Notes under the pieces: model-generated
Seen by the model: only the letters and a program-made list of their open reading frames with translations
What the model was told of the DNA's origin: nothing
The model's database searches: none
Shown here: piece after piece, positions 1-7,817 of the stretch
How the letters are laid out: each line of letters begins with the position of its first letter
Position numbering within the stretch: position 1 is the first letter of the stretch
Origin: Bacteroidia bacterium
Lineage (GTDB): Bacteria > Bacteroidota > Bacteroidia > Bacteroidales > BM520
Direction: 5' to 3'
Assembly: GCA_009930445.1 (NCBI GenBank)
Contig: RZYD01000003.1
Span: 1 to 38,355 of the forward strand
DNA: 38,355 bases
Made by a program: the position numbers and the translations under genes

Positions 1-381
1 TGGCGGGTGGGCGTTGAAAAACCTGCCGATAATGCAGCGTATGGGGAAAACCTTCAGGCTGTGGTTCAACTTACCGGAAAGGCTCTCGCTACTTCCGGTA
101 GCTATCGGAAATTTTATATTAAGGATGGCGTAAAATACAGCCATACCATCGATCCCCAAACCGGATATCCTGTAGTTCATTCGTTGTTAAGTGCTACAGT
201 AATTGCCAACCAATGCGGAGTGGCTGATGCCTGGGCAACGGCTCTTATGGTGCTGGGATCTGAAAAAGGGAAAGCCGTAATTCTTCAGCATAATGAACTG
301 GAGGCCTATTTGATTTTTATTAATGCGGAGGGCAAGAGTGAAACCTGGGCTTCGGATGGTTTCTTATCGGTTATGGAATAA
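1..381 (+). CDS. apbE: FAD:protein FMN transferase (ApbE), C-terminal part
   Basis: The window opens inside this gene; reading frame 1 is open from base 1 and stops at 381, giving about 126 C-terminal residues. ApbE transfers FMN from FAD to a Thr of flavoproteins such as NqrB, NqrC and RnfG on the periplasmic side. Recognisable family blocks are a Ser/Gly-Tyr stretch (ATSGSYRKFY), the His-Thr-Ile-Asp-Pro-x-Thr-Gly block (YSHTIDPQTGYP) and the D-A-W-A-T-A-L metal/FAD-side motif. The N-terminal signal peptide or lipobox lies outside the window. The neighbouring minus-strand gene resembles NqrM, another Na+-NQR maturation factor, which supports the call. The two genes are convergent, with only 5 bases between them. 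Confidence 0.93.
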   Translation, partial: WRVGVEKPADNAAYGENLQAVVQLTGKALATSGSYRKFYIKDGVKYSHTIDPQTGYPVVHSLLSATVIANQCGVADAWATALMVLGSEKGKAVILQHNELEAYLIFINAEGKSETWASDGFLSVME

Positions 382-386
382 CTACA

Positions 387-572
387 TCAGTTATTATGGC
401 AGGAATTACTGCCACCGCCGCAACTGCATCCGATGCGCTCTCCTGTTTCAGGATGTACACTGGAGCAACTTTTTTTAAACTCGCCTCCTTTCTTAACAAA
501 CATTTTAATGGCAAGGGCTGAAACGGCAAGTGCCAATAAGAGAATGGAGATAAGAATTACTTTTAGCATCAT
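387..572 (-). CDS. small Cys-rich membrane protein, NqrM-like
   Basis: A 61-residue protein with one N-terminal membrane segment (residues about 3-21) followed by a short soluble tail with four Cys: KSCSS, then GCSCGGG, then SC near the end. Size, single helix and a Cys/Gly cluster match NqrM (DUF539), a factor needed for maturation of Na+-translocating NADH:quinone reductase, thought to help deliver iron to a Cys-ligated centre in the complex. The gene is convergent with apbE, which flavinylates the same complex, and this context is the main support. Two adjacent ATG codons (567-569, 570-572) are possible starts; the open frame extends to 608 but the upstream part is not membrane-like. The family assignment rests on pattern, not on alignment. 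Confidence 0.6.
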   Translation of the reverse strand: MMLKVILISILLLALAVSALAIKMFVKKGGEFKKSCSSVHPETGERIGCSCGGGSNSCHNN

Positions 573-604
573 GTTTAATTTATAGTGTAAACAAACCGGG
601 TACG

Positions 605-666
605 ACAATGTTTATGCCGGAAAACAATTGTTTTCCGGCATATCCTGTTTTTTTAGTCAACATTGT
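605..666. repeat. nested inverted repeats around a 30-bp perfect palindrome
   Basis: Bases 613-642 form a perfect 30-bp palindrome (arms of 15 starting TATGCCGG, centre CAATTG). It is flanked by a second inverted pair, ACAATGTT at 605-612 and AACATTGT at 659-666. On the plus strand a T-run (647-654, TGTTTTTTT) follows, so it could end apbE transcription after running antisense through the small gene at 387-572. On the minus strand it lies just after the regulator gene ending at 673 but has no T-run there. It could be a terminator or a palindromic binding site. Confidence 0.6.
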
Positions 667-672
667 TGGGAA

Positions 673-2136
673 TTATTTTTTTTGCCACCCTTTGTAAATC
701 TTCGATTCCAGCCCAATATAGTTTTTCTGGAAGAAACAGAATGTTTCCGACCGATCGAGTTTTAGATTGGAAAGTACGTTTTTGCTGCTGGTTTCACGAT
801 ACTTGGTAACATATTCGGTGATTTCGTTAATATGTTTCGGCTCATCGGTTTTTTCCAGGAATTCACGTACCAGCTCCTTGATCGTTTCTGTTTTAATATT
901 GTCCCATCCGGCCAGCGCATACGTACTGGTTTTCCCTATTGCAGATACTTCGTCAAGGCTGAGTATGGACGAGCGCAGGGATTCAATATTCCTGGGAACT
1001 CTGTTGGTCCTTCTGGCTAGTTCTTCATGGATTTCGGCCAGTTGCATCGGCCGTCCGGCTTCTTCCAGAATCGAAAGGATATGTTCTGAGAGTTTAACCA
1101 GCGTATTTCTGGCAATTAAGAAATTATTTTTATCCGTGCTGATTTCAATTTCGAGCTCTTCGTTGGCAACGTGGCGCATAACTGCTTTTGCACGTTTTAT
1201 CCATTTTTCGTCGGTAGTGCGGGTAAATTTATTCAGGAATGGATCAATTTCCAGCGGATAGGTCTCTTCAATCCGTTCGTTAATGAGGTCGTTTAACGCA
1301 TCGAAACAACCGATGAAGTCAAATTTTTCATACAGTTCGTTTTTTACCAGATAGTAGTTCATGTACAATTTTTCCATATTCTGGAATGTGGAATAGTCAT
1401 TTTCGAAGAGGACGGAGAAGACAAATCCGAAGAATTTCGGGGTCATGATGATATCTTCCTTGTCGTTGATCCGGTCGGCTGAGCGTTTGTTAATGATCAG
1501 CAAGTCGCGTTTTGAATCCAGATCGTACGAAATATGGTCGAGAATGTACGTGTGTTCCATCGTAAAAACCGAGATAATGCGTTCCATCATCGACGGAATT
1601 TTCTGGGAAATTTGACGGACTCTTTCACGGGTTATATCATAAATATCACCTATGGCCTGCAGCGTCCGTTTATTGCTGTCGGTAAAATAGTTGAAATTCT
1701 GACGGAAGATAAAAAATTCCCTTTCATTCATGTTTTTCTGCAGAATAGCAGTCAGAAACTTGCAGAACGGAAATTCTTTATTGAAAAATTCGGTACGGAA
1801 AGTTTCCGTATCCTGTGTTGGGATTTTAAAGCTGTTGTAGCAGAAAATTTTAAAATCTTCAAACTGTTTTGTGCGTGGATCCAGCTTGATTTTATCAACA
1901 GTCAAGCTATATTGACGAATGAATTTATCGGAAATCCGGGTTAATTCGTCATTTGTTTTGGCGCCGCAGTTTTGGAGGTTTTTGAAAGTTCCGTACTTGA
2001 AATAATACTCGACGATTTTGTAAAGCGTTGGTATAGAATTCGCAACGCAAACATTTCTTGTCCTTTCGGAAAGTTTTTCCATATCTTTGAGTTCGGAGAT
2101 ATGGAAGTTAGTGGGCATAGTACTGTTCATAGACAC
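673..2136 (-). CDS. transcription-machinery-like regulator with alpha-CTD-like, sigma region 4-like and winged-helix domains
   Basis: A 487-residue soluble protein assembled from pieces that resemble parts of RNA polymerase holoenzyme. Residues about 20-70 look like the C-terminal domain of the RNAP alpha subunit (LSERTRNVCVANSIPTL, then a KNLQNCGAKTNDEL helix-hairpin-helix). Residues about 155-178 match the sigma-70 region 4 helix-turn-helix (RTLQAIGDIYDITRERVRQI). Residues about 350-410 look like a winged helix of the HARE-HTH type (GRPMQLAEIHEEL), with a second similar unit around 425-478. No sigma region 2 is present, so it is probably not a complete sigma factor. It is likely a DNA-binding regulator; the target is unknown. 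It is monocistronic with its own promoter-like element upstream. Confidence 0.72.
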   Translation of the reverse strand: MSMNSTMPTNFHISELKDMEKLSERTRNVCVANSIPTLYKIVEYYFKYGTFKNLQNCGAKTNDELTRISDKFIRQYSLTVDKIKLDPRTKQFEDFKIFCYNSFKIPTQDTETFRTEFFNKEFPFCKFLTAILQKNMNEREFFIFRQNFNYFTDSNKRTLQAIGDIYDITRERVRQISQKIPSMMERIISVFTMEHTYILDHISYDLDSKRDLLIINKRSADRINDKEDIIMTPKFFGFVFSVLFENDYSTFQNMEKLYMNYYLVKNELYEKFDFIGCFDALNDLINERIEETYPLEIDPFLNKFTRTTDEKWIKRAKAVMRHVANEELEIEISTDKNNFLIARNTLVKLSEHILSILEEAGRPMQLAEIHEELARRTNRVPRNIESLRSSILSLDEVSAIGKTSTYALAGWDNIKTETIKELVREFLEKTDEPKHINEITEYVTKYRETSSKNVLSNLKLDRSETFCFFQKNYIGLESKIYKGWQKK

Positions 2137-2183
2137 TTCTTTTATTCTGGTTTAAATATTTGTTTCTACCACTTATTGCTCTC

Positions 2184-2215
2184 CAAAAATAGGTAATTAT
2201 TTTTTTAAAAAGCAA
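2184..2215 (-). promoter_or_regulatory. Bacteroidota-type promoter for the alpha-CTD/sigma-like gene
   Basis: On the minus strand TATTTTTG (2184-2191) matches the -7 consensus TAnnTTTG exactly. A TTG (2213-2215) lies 21 bases further upstream, near the -33 position. The start codon is at 2136, giving a leader of about 40 bases. Confidence 0.5.
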
Positions 2216-2266
2216 GAAAAGTACTAAAAAAAGAGATAATAATTTTTTTTTAAACCTGAATATCGG

Positions 2267-3031
2267 TCATGAAGATGTTGGAATCCGAAAATGATACAAC
2301 ACGATGGCTGTTGCAATTGATGCATTAAGGCTTTCGGGATGAGGTAATTGCGGGTAAAAAGGGGGGATGGTGAGTTTATGGGTTACCTTTGATTCAATAC
2401 TTTTTCTTATTCCATGAGCTTCGCTTCCAATAATAAGAATTCCGTTCGATTTTGGGCTACAATTATAAATTTTATCTCCTTTAAGAAAAAGTCCGTAGAT
2501 GGGTATAGTTAAAGGAATCCGTGCCTGAAAGTCATCAAAGGAGATATACTGGAGGTTGCAACTGGCTAGTGCCCCCATTGTAGCCTGAACTGTTTTGGGG
2601 TTGAACAGTTCTACAGTATCGGGGGTACAGAAAATGTTTTTTACCCCAAACCAGCTTGCGGTACGGAGGATGGTTCCCAGGTTTCCAGGGTCGCGGATTG
2701 TATCGAGGTAAAGCACCAGGTCGTCGAACAGTGACGGATTTTTCAATAAGTCAGGGTATCGGATCTGGCAAACGGCTATCACTTGATTCGGTGTTTTGAG
2801 GGTACTTATGGTAGCCAGTTCCGGTTCGGTAACCAAGGTAATTTTGATGGATGTGTCTGTTGGCAAATGGGGATAATGGGCTTCGGTTACCACAATTTCC
2901 TCTATGGGGTATCCAGCCCTGCATAAGTCATCCACCATTTTAATTCCTTCTGCCAGGAACAGGCCTTTTTGGGTGCGGTATTTCTGTAGATGCAGCGATT
3001 TGAAATGTTTAATTTGGTTTTTTGAAAGCAT
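2267..3031 (-). CDS. TrmH/SpoU-family RNA 2'-O-methyltransferase
   Basis: A 254-residue SpoU-type methyltransferase that would transfer a methyl group from SAM to a ribose 2'-OH of rRNA or tRNA. The N-terminal part (residues about 1-90, FLAEGIKMVDDL) is the substrate-binding domain of RlmB-like enzymes. The SPOUT trefoil-knot motifs follow: motif 1 LDTIRDPGNLGTILRTA, motif 2 GSEAHGIRKSI, and motif 3 with LPHPESLNASIATAI. The start at 3031 gives the usual N-terminus (MLSKNQIKHF); the open frame upstream to 3103 would overlap rplI and cross a terminator hairpin. The ATG follows directly after that terminator's T-run. The exact target nucleotide cannot be read from the sequence. Confidence 0.88.
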   Translation of the reverse strand: MLSKNQIKHFKSLHLQKYRTQKGLFLAEGIKMVDDLCRAGYPIEEIVVTEAHYPHLPTDTSIKITLVTEPELATISTLKTPNQVIAVCQIRYPDLLKNPSLFDDLVLYLDTIRDPGNLGTILRTASWFGVKNIFCTPDTVELFNPKTVQATMGALASCNLQYISFDDFQARIPLTIPIYGLFLKGDKIYNCSPKSNGILIIGSEAHGIRKSIESKVTHKLTIPPFYPQLPHPESLNASIATAIVLYHFRIPTSS

Positions 3032-3058
3032 AAAAAAATCCCGGATGTTTCCGGGATT
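3032..3058 (-). terminator. intrinsic terminator after rplI, abutting the next start codon
   Basis: On the minus strand a perfect 8-bp stem (AATCCCGG/CCGGGATT, loop of 6) is followed by seven T, and the next three bases are the ATG of the methyltransferase gene. It lies 26 bases after the rplI stop. It would end the rpsF-rpsR-rplI transcript, or work as an attenuator for the methyltransferase. Confidence 0.8.
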
Positions 3059-3083
3059 AAAGGTACGTATATTTTTGAAATGC

Positions 3084-3533
3084 CTATTCGGCAAATACTT
3101 CAAAGTTTACCTCCACCTGTATGTCCTTATAAAGAATGATTTTGGCGGTGTAGGTACCAATTTCTTTGATGGAATCTCCATCGACATGGATTTTCTTCCG
3201 GTCGATTTCATATTTGAACTGTTCCTTGATGGAATCGGCAAGTTGCATTGCGTTCACTGAACCAAAGATTTTTCCGGTAGTTGCCGCTTTGGCACCAATT
3301 TTTACTGTAATGTTGTTGAGGGCCTCCGCCAGGGCAGTCGCTTCTTTTCTGGTTTTATCTTCTTTAAAAGCTTTTTGTTTTATTACTTCATCGCGGCTTT
3401 TCAATGCTGACGGAGTAGCCAGGATTGCTTTTCCCTGAGGGATGAGGTAATTTCTGGCGTAACCAGGTTTAACATCAATTACATCGTTGGCATATCCCAG
3501 ATTGGGTATATCTTGTTTAAGTATAATTTGCAT
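3084..3533 (-). CDS. rplI: 50S ribosomal protein L9
   Basis: A 149-residue protein of the usual L9 length. The N-terminal domain is diagnostic (MQIILKQDIPNLGYANDVI, then VKPGYARNYLIPQGKA), followed by the long charged connecting helix (about residues 41-75) and the C-terminal rRNA-binding domain. It binds 23S rRNA at the base of the L1 stalk. Third gene of the classic rpsF-rpsR-rplI operon, 12 bases after rpsR, and followed by a strong terminator. Confidence 0.98.
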   Translation of the reverse strand: MQIILKQDIPNLGYANDVIDVKPGYARNYLIPQGKAILATPSALKSRDEVIKQKAFKEDKTRKEATALAEALNNITVKIGAKAATTGKIFGSVNAMQLADSIKEQFKYEIDRKKIHVDGDSIKEIGTYTAKIILYKDIQVEVNFEVFAE

Positions 3534-3545
3534 GGTTCTACCTCC

Positions 3546-3812
3546 TTATTTTAATAAATCCGCAACATAAGGCATCAGGGCAAGGTGTCTTGCTCTTTTG
3601 ATTGCCTGTGAAACTTTTTTCTGGTATTTTGTTGATGTGCCGGTAATACGGCGTGGGAGAATTTTTCCCTGTTCGTTAACGAATTTCAGGAGAAAATCAG
3701 CATCCTTGTAGTCAATGTATTTTATCCCTGATTTTTTGAAGCGACAATATTTTTTCTTTTTGACATCAACCGCAATCGGGGTTAAATATTTGATTTCTGA
3801 ATTGTTTGCCAT
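3546..3812 (-). CDS. rpsR: 30S ribosomal protein S18
   Basis: An 88-residue protein with the S18 core: CRFKKSGIKYIDYKDADFL, then GKILPRRITGTSTKYQKK, then AIKRARHLALMPY. S18 pairs with S6 on the 30S platform. It sits between rpsF (24 bases upstream) and rplI (12 bases downstream), the standard order. No ssb or priB gene lies between rpsF and rpsR, as is common in Bacteroidota. Confidence 0.98.
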   Translation of the reverse strand: MANNSEIKYLTPIAVDVKKKKYCRFKKSGIKYIDYKDADFLLKFVNEQGKILPRRITGTSTKYQKKVSQAIKRARHLALMPYVADLLK

Positions 3813-3836
3813 GATTTTTAATTTTATGTGAGATAA

Positions 3837-4211
3837 TTATTCAGCTGCCTCCGTTTTCTCTTCGGGTGCGTTTTGTTTTTGCGATTTAGCTGCACGTTTT
3901 TTCTCGTTGTATGCAATTGCATGCTTGTCGAGTTTTACGGTTAAAAACCGCAGAATTCTTTCGTCGCGTTTAAACGTCACTTCAAAGTTTTCAAGCAGAT
4001 TACCTTCTGCCCTGTATTCCAGCAGGTGGTAAAATCCGGTCGATTTCTTCTGAATCGGGTAGGCCAGTTTCTTAAGTCCCCAATTTTCTTCATGGACAAT
4101 TTCTGCCCCTTTTGTTTTCAGGTAATTCCTGAATTTTTCAACCGCTTCCTTCATCTGATCTTCAGATAAAACGGGAGTCATAATGAAAACGGTTTCGTAC
4201 TGATTGAGCAT
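3837..4211 (-). CDS. rpsF: 30S ribosomal protein S6
   Basis: A 124-residue protein with the S6 fold signature: an N-terminal strand (MLNQYETVFIMTPVLS), the central WGLKKLAYPIQKKSTGFYHL block and ERILRFLTVKLDKH. The C-terminal tail (about residues 103-124) is rich in Lys, Ala and Glu, as usual in S6. It is the first gene of the ribosomal operon and has a well-formed promoter about 50 bases upstream. Confidence 0.98.
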   Translation of the reverse strand: MLNQYETVFIMTPVLSEDQMKEAVEKFRNYLKTKGAEIVHEENWGLKKLAYPIQKKSTGFYHLLEYRAEGNLLENFEVTFKRDERILRFLTVKLDKHAIAYNEKKRAAKSQKQNAPEEKTEAAE

Positions 4212-4261
4212 TGTTTTCAGATTTTAATGAATAATGATTCTTTCTGTTAAAAAATGGAGTG

Positions 4262-4292
4262 CAAAATTACTATAATTTTTTGATTTTCAAAA
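4262..4292 (-). promoter_or_regulatory. promoter of rpsF-rpsR-rplI
   Basis: On the minus strand TTTTG (4288-4292) and TAATTTTG (4262-4269) are separated by 18 bases and fit the Bacteroidota -33/-7 pattern. The expected start of transcription is near 4255, giving a leader of about 45 bases before the rpsF ATG. Confidence 0.6.
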
Positions 4293-4416
4293 CTTGCACG
4301 AAAGTTTGGTTCAAAGAAAATTTTAAAATCCTTTCTTGCTTATACGGGCAATTCTATGGCTGGTAAGTCTGACTGCCTTCTGCCGTTCTGCATGTGGCTT
4401 TTGGTTCTCGTTGTTG

Positions 4417-4424
4417 CAAAAATA
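4417..4424 (-). promoter_or_regulatory. isolated -7-like element in the nhaA-rpsF gap
   Basis: TATTTTTG on the minus strand matches the -7 consensus just beyond the nhaA stop. No convincing -33 element is seen. It could be a distal second promoter for the ribosomal operon. The 229-base gap (4212-4440) holds no other gene; a 17-codon frame is present but has no support. Confidence 0.25.
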
Positions 4425-4440
4425 TCAATGCCGATCGGAC

Positions 4441-5784
4441 TTATGCTTTTACCGGTGTTTTTTTCTTAACAAGGCTCAGCCAAATCAATCCGATTGCACT
4501 GGCGGTGAGCGAGGCTGAGAGGATGCCTATTTTAGCTACTTCGAGATAATGCATCCCGGGGAAGGCCAGGTTATCAACAAACAGTGACATGGTAAAGCCG
4601 ATGCCCCCCAGGCAGGCCACGCCCATCAACTGCTTCCAGGTTGTATGGTCGGGAAGTTTGGCCATTTTGCTTTTTACCGCCAGCCAGCTGAAGAGGGTTA
4701 TGCCAATTGGTTTTCCTATTACCAACCCGAAAAATACCCCCATGGCAACCGGACTGGTAAAATCAGCTAACAGGTTATCGGCATGCAATGCCACACCTGC
4801 GTTGGCCAGAGCAAAAACAGGTAAGATCAGAAACGTTACCCAGGGATGTAGTTTTTCTGTATTACGCTGCGCAGGCGACATTACGCGCTTACAACAGAGT
4901 TCAATCGACTGCACGGCTTCCAGTTGTCGGTGGTTAGTGAGTACATTTTTATCCGGATCCATCCAGGTTCTGAATTTATCCAGGTGATAGTGGATATCTT
5001 TCTGAAAACAGGATGAATCGATTTTCGTCCTGCTTGGAGTTGCCATGGCTACTAACACACCGGCAATGGTGGTATGAACTCCTGATTGCATGAAGAAGTA
5101 CCACATCAGTAGCCCTCCCAACAGATAAGGCACCCGGCTTCTGATACCGATACGATTAAAAATAAACAATAACGCCAGAATAAGTCCGGCAATCCCCAGG
5201 GCATCAAGGTGTAAATTGGAAGTATAGAATACGGCAATTACCAGTACAGCGCCCAGGTCATCGACAATGGCCAGCGCGGTAAGAAAAATTTTTAATGGCA
5301 GGGGCGCTCGTTTCCCCATTAGGGTGAGTACCCCAATGGCGAAGGCTATATCGGTCGCCATCGGAATTCCCCAGCCGGCAATGCCATCGGTACCTTGATT
5401 AAAAAGGAAGAAAATAAACGCTGGAACCACCATTCCACCAAATGCAGCCAAAATTGGGAGGGCAGCTTGTTTGGGTGATTTGAGTTCTCCCACGAGCATC
5501 TCCCGTTTAATTTCTAATCCAACGACATAAAAGAAGATTACCATTAAAAAGTCATTCACCCAATGCGCCAGCCCCATTGATATTTTATTATTTGTAAAAC
5601 CGATGCTGAATTCCTTATGCCAAAACTCCTCGTAAGCATGCCCCAGAAAGGAATTTGCAAGTACCAGTGCAAGAATCGTACAGGTTAAAAGCACAATACC
5701 ACCCGATACTTCGTTATGAATAAAACTTGAAAATGGTTTTTTAATTCGTTTTAAAAGAATGGTTTCTTGTCTTGTGATGTCCAT
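4441..5784 (-). CDS. nhaA: Na+/H+ antiporter NhaA
   Basis: A 447-residue inner-membrane protein of the NhaA family, exchanging cytoplasmic Na+ for external H+ to control pH and salt. Diagnostic blocks are ANSFLGHAYEEFW near residue 45, GLEIKREMLVGELKSPKQAALP, ATDIAFAIGVLTLMG, and the ion-site aspartates in ALAIVDDLGAVLVIAVFYT (about residues 171-189). A Bacteroidota-type hydrophilic insertion lies around residues 250-300. It begins 4 bases after the stop of the epimerase gene, so the two are probably co-transcribed. With the nearby ApbE/NqrM pair it suggests sodium-based energetics. Confidence 0.96.
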   Translation of the reverse strand: MDITRQETILLKRIKKPFSSFIHNEVSGGIVLLTCTILALVLANSFLGHAYEEFWHKEFSIGFTNNKISMGLAHWVNDFLMVIFFYVVGLEIKREMLVGELKSPKQAALPILAAFGGMVVPAFIFFLFNQGTDGIAGWGIPMATDIAFAIGVLTLMGKRAPLPLKIFLTALAIVDDLGAVLVIAVFYTSNLHLDALGIAGLILALLFIFNRIGIRSRVPYLLGGLLMWYFFMQSGVHTTIAGVLVAMATPSRTKIDSSCFQKDIHYHLDKFRTWMDPDKNVLTNHRQLEAVQSIELCCKRVMSPAQRNTEKLHPWVTFLILPVFALANAGVALHADNLLADFTSPVAMGVFFGLVIGKPIGITLFSWLAVKSKMAKLPDHTTWKQLMGVACLGGIGFTMSLFVDNLAFPGMHYLEVAKIGILSASLTASAIGLIWLSLVKKKTPVKA

Positions 5785-5788
5785 GGTG

Positions 5789-6970
5789 CTATTTTGTAAA
5801 AGGGTTGTTATTTGTTATTGGGTTTGTCTCGAAATGTTCAAGAATTACCTGGCATATTGTTTCTGCTGCTTTGCCATCGCCAAAAAGAGGAGGAAAATCG
5901 AGGTTTTTTATTGCTATGAAGTGACTAAAAGCCTTTAAAATTGATTCGTTGATTGAATTTGTGATGATTCCACATTGGTTCTCTACTATTTCAGTCCATT
6001 CGGTTTCAGGCCGGATAATAATTACGGGTTTCCGGAAGAAATAGGCCTCTTTTTGAACGCCTCCTGAGTCGGTAATGACTAGCCTGCAGTGTTTTTCCAG
6101 TTTCAGCATATCGAAATAGGATAAGGGCGGAGTAATTTGAATATCAGGATGTGTTATGAAAGATTTTTTGATTTGTGAAGGGAGTTTTGCAATCTGTTTT
6201 TCAGTCCTGGGATGCAGCGGAATTACCATTTTCATTTGTTGGGCAATTTCAATAAAAGCAGCTAATAAGTTTTCCAGACGTTGTGTGTTGTCGGTATTGA
6301 AATCGCGGTGCAGTGTAGCCAGTACATATTGGTTTTCTTTCAGGGCATATTGTTGAAGGATTGTTGATTTTTTTTCTGCAATTTTTGCGAAGAAAATCGA
6401 GTTATCGAGCATAATATCACCACAATGAAAGAGACCCGGATTATCGATGCTATAAGGTTTTTTCGATGGGGTGTGAAAGCCTTCTTTTACGAGATTGCTG
6501 ATTCCGGTTTGTGTTGGCGAAAAGAGCAGGGTTGCGCAATGGTCGGTGCAGATCCGGTTGATTTCTTCGGGCATGGTTTTATTAAACGACCGGAGTCCGG
6601 CTTCGATATGGATTACAGGAATATGAATTTTCACTGCGGCGAGAGCAGCCGCGAGGGTAGAATTGGTGTCGCCGTAAACAATTACGGCGTCGGGGTGGAT
6701 GTCGGCGAAAACTGTTTCAAATTTTTCCAGCATTCTTGCGGTTTGCGTGGCATGGGAGGCTGATCCTACATGAAGGTTATAATGGGGAGCCGGAATTTGC
6801 AGTTCTTCAAAAAATACCTCCGAAAGGTCGTGGTCATAATGTTGGCCGCTGTGGATAATAATTTCGTTTATCTTTCCGATAAATTTCCCTCTAACCGCAC
6901 GTGAAAACGCGGCTGCTTTAACGATTTGCGGCCTTGCACCGACAATGGATGCCACTGTAATCATACCCAT
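5789..6970 (-). CDS. wecB: UDP-N-acetylglucosamine 2-epimerase (non-hydrolysing)
   Basis: A 393-residue enzyme interconverting UDP-GlcNAc and UDP-ManNAc for envelope polysaccharide synthesis. Family motifs in order: VGARPQIVKAAAFSRA at the start, HSGQHYDHDLSEVFF, VYGDTNSTLAAALAA, HIEAGLRSFNKTMPEEINR, and the UDP-binding block TDSGGVQKEAYFFRKP followed by R-x-E-T-E-W. An in-frame ATG two codons in (6964) is an equally possible start. It is followed at once by nhaA. No other polysaccharide genes are nearby, so the pathway it feeds cannot be told from this window. Confidence 0.93.
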   Translation of the reverse strand: MGMITVASIVGARPQIVKAAAFSRAVRGKFIGKINEIIIHSGQHYDHDLSEVFFEELQIPAPHYNLHVGSASHATQTARMLEKFETVFADIHPDAVIVYGDTNSTLAAALAAVKIHIPVIHIEAGLRSFNKTMPEEINRICTDHCATLLFSPTQTGISNLVKEGFHTPSKKPYSIDNPGLFHCGDIMLDNSIFFAKIAEKKSTILQQYALKENQYVLATLHRDFNTDNTQRLENLLAAFIEIAQQMKMVIPLHPRTEKQIAKLPSQIKKSFITHPDIQITPPLSYFDMLKLEKHCRLVITDSGGVQKEAYFFRKPVIIIRPETEWTEIVENQCGIITNSINESILKAFSHFIAIKNLDFPPLFGDGKAAETICQVILEHFETNPITNNNPFTK

Positions 6971-7029
6971 ATTATTTCCCGTGCGAAAATACCTTTTTTT
7001 TACGGAAAACGCATGGCCATCGGTTTTTT

Positions 7030-7725
7030 TTATACGATTCCTTCGTCTGCGAAGCTGAAATAGGTATCGCGGCTAAGAATAAGATGATCAAGAACCGGAA
7101 GATCGATCAGTTCACCGGCGTTTCGAAGTTTGCGGGTAAGGCGAATGTCGGCTTCACTGGGGCGAACGTTACCGCTGGGATGGTTATGGCACAGGATAAT
7201 TCCGGAAGCCATCTCCCGGAGGGCGGCATTAAATATTTTTTTAGGGTCGGCGATGGTTCCGCTAACACCCCCATGGCTGATATTACAGGGTCGGATTACT
7301 TTATTGGCACGATTGAGCAGGAGTATCCAGAATTGTTCGAAAGGTTCATCATCAAAGAACTGTTTCATGAGTTCAAACGCATCTTTACTGGAGGTAATCT
7401 GTTTTCGTTCCCGCGATGGGGTTACACTCCTTCTTCGTCCCAGTTCCATCGCTGCCATAATACTTATAGCGCGAACCTTTCCAATGCCTTTCACCGCCGT
7501 CAGGTCGCTGATATCCAGCATTCCCAGGGCAACGAGGTCGTTGGAGACGCGATCGAGGATGTTTCTGGCCAGGTCGACCGCTGAATCCCCGGGTGTCCCG
7601 CTGCCAATCACTATGGCTAATAGCTCTGTAGTACTCAGGGCACTTTTGCCTTTCTGGAGCAGTTTCTCGCGCGGCCGATCGTCTTCGGCCCACTGTTTTA
7701 TACTTTGTCGCTGTTGATAATTCAT
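7030..7725 (-). CDS. radC: RadC-family JAB-domain protein
   Basis: A 231-residue RadC (UPF0758) protein. The N-terminal half (about 1-100) has the helix-hairpin-helix region (LTAVKGIGKVRAISIMAAMELG). The C-terminal half is a JAB/MPN-type domain with the metal motif HNHPSGNVRPSEADIRLT (His-x-His-x10-Asp) and LDHLILSRDTYFSFADEG. The family was named for DNA repair but its biochemical role is unsettled. It is complete and of normal length. It starts about 40 bases after the rpsT terminator. Confidence 0.95.
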   Translation of the reverse strand: MNYQQRQSIKQWAEDDRPREKLLQKGKSALSTTELLAIVIGSGTPGDSAVDLARNILDRVSNDLVALGMLDISDLTAVKGIGKVRAISIMAAMELGRRRSVTPSRERKQITSSKDAFELMKQFFDDEPFEQFWILLLNRANKVIRPCNISHGGVSGTIADPKKIFNAALREMASGIILCHNHPSGNVRPSEADIRLTRKLRNAGELIDLPVLDHLILSRDTYFSFADEGIV

Positions 7726-7767
7726 ACCTAGTTAATACCAAAAACGAGAAAATATAACCCTTGATAC

Positions 7768-7799
7768 AAAAAAAAAGCCTCCTGCAAAAGGAGGCTTTT
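7768..7799 (-). terminator. intrinsic terminator after rpsT
   Basis: A 10-bp perfect stem (AAAAGCCTCC/GGAGGCTTTT, loop of 7) followed on the minus strand by a run of T. It lies 18 bases after the rpsT stop and separates tRNA-Glu/rpsT from radC. Confidence 0.85.
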
Positions 7800-7817
7800 G
7801 AAATATCGTGGATGGGG

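Noticed and set aside
4212..4440. Ribosomal S6:S18 leader RNA or a small gene in the nhaA-rpsF gap
   Set aside because: I saw no clear conserved stem with the expected bulge, and the only small frame is 17 codons; only promoter-like elements are supported.
7084..7717. Long plus-strand frames opposite radC (166 and 195 residues)
   Set aside because: They are mirror frames of a clearly conserved gene and have no recognisable domain.
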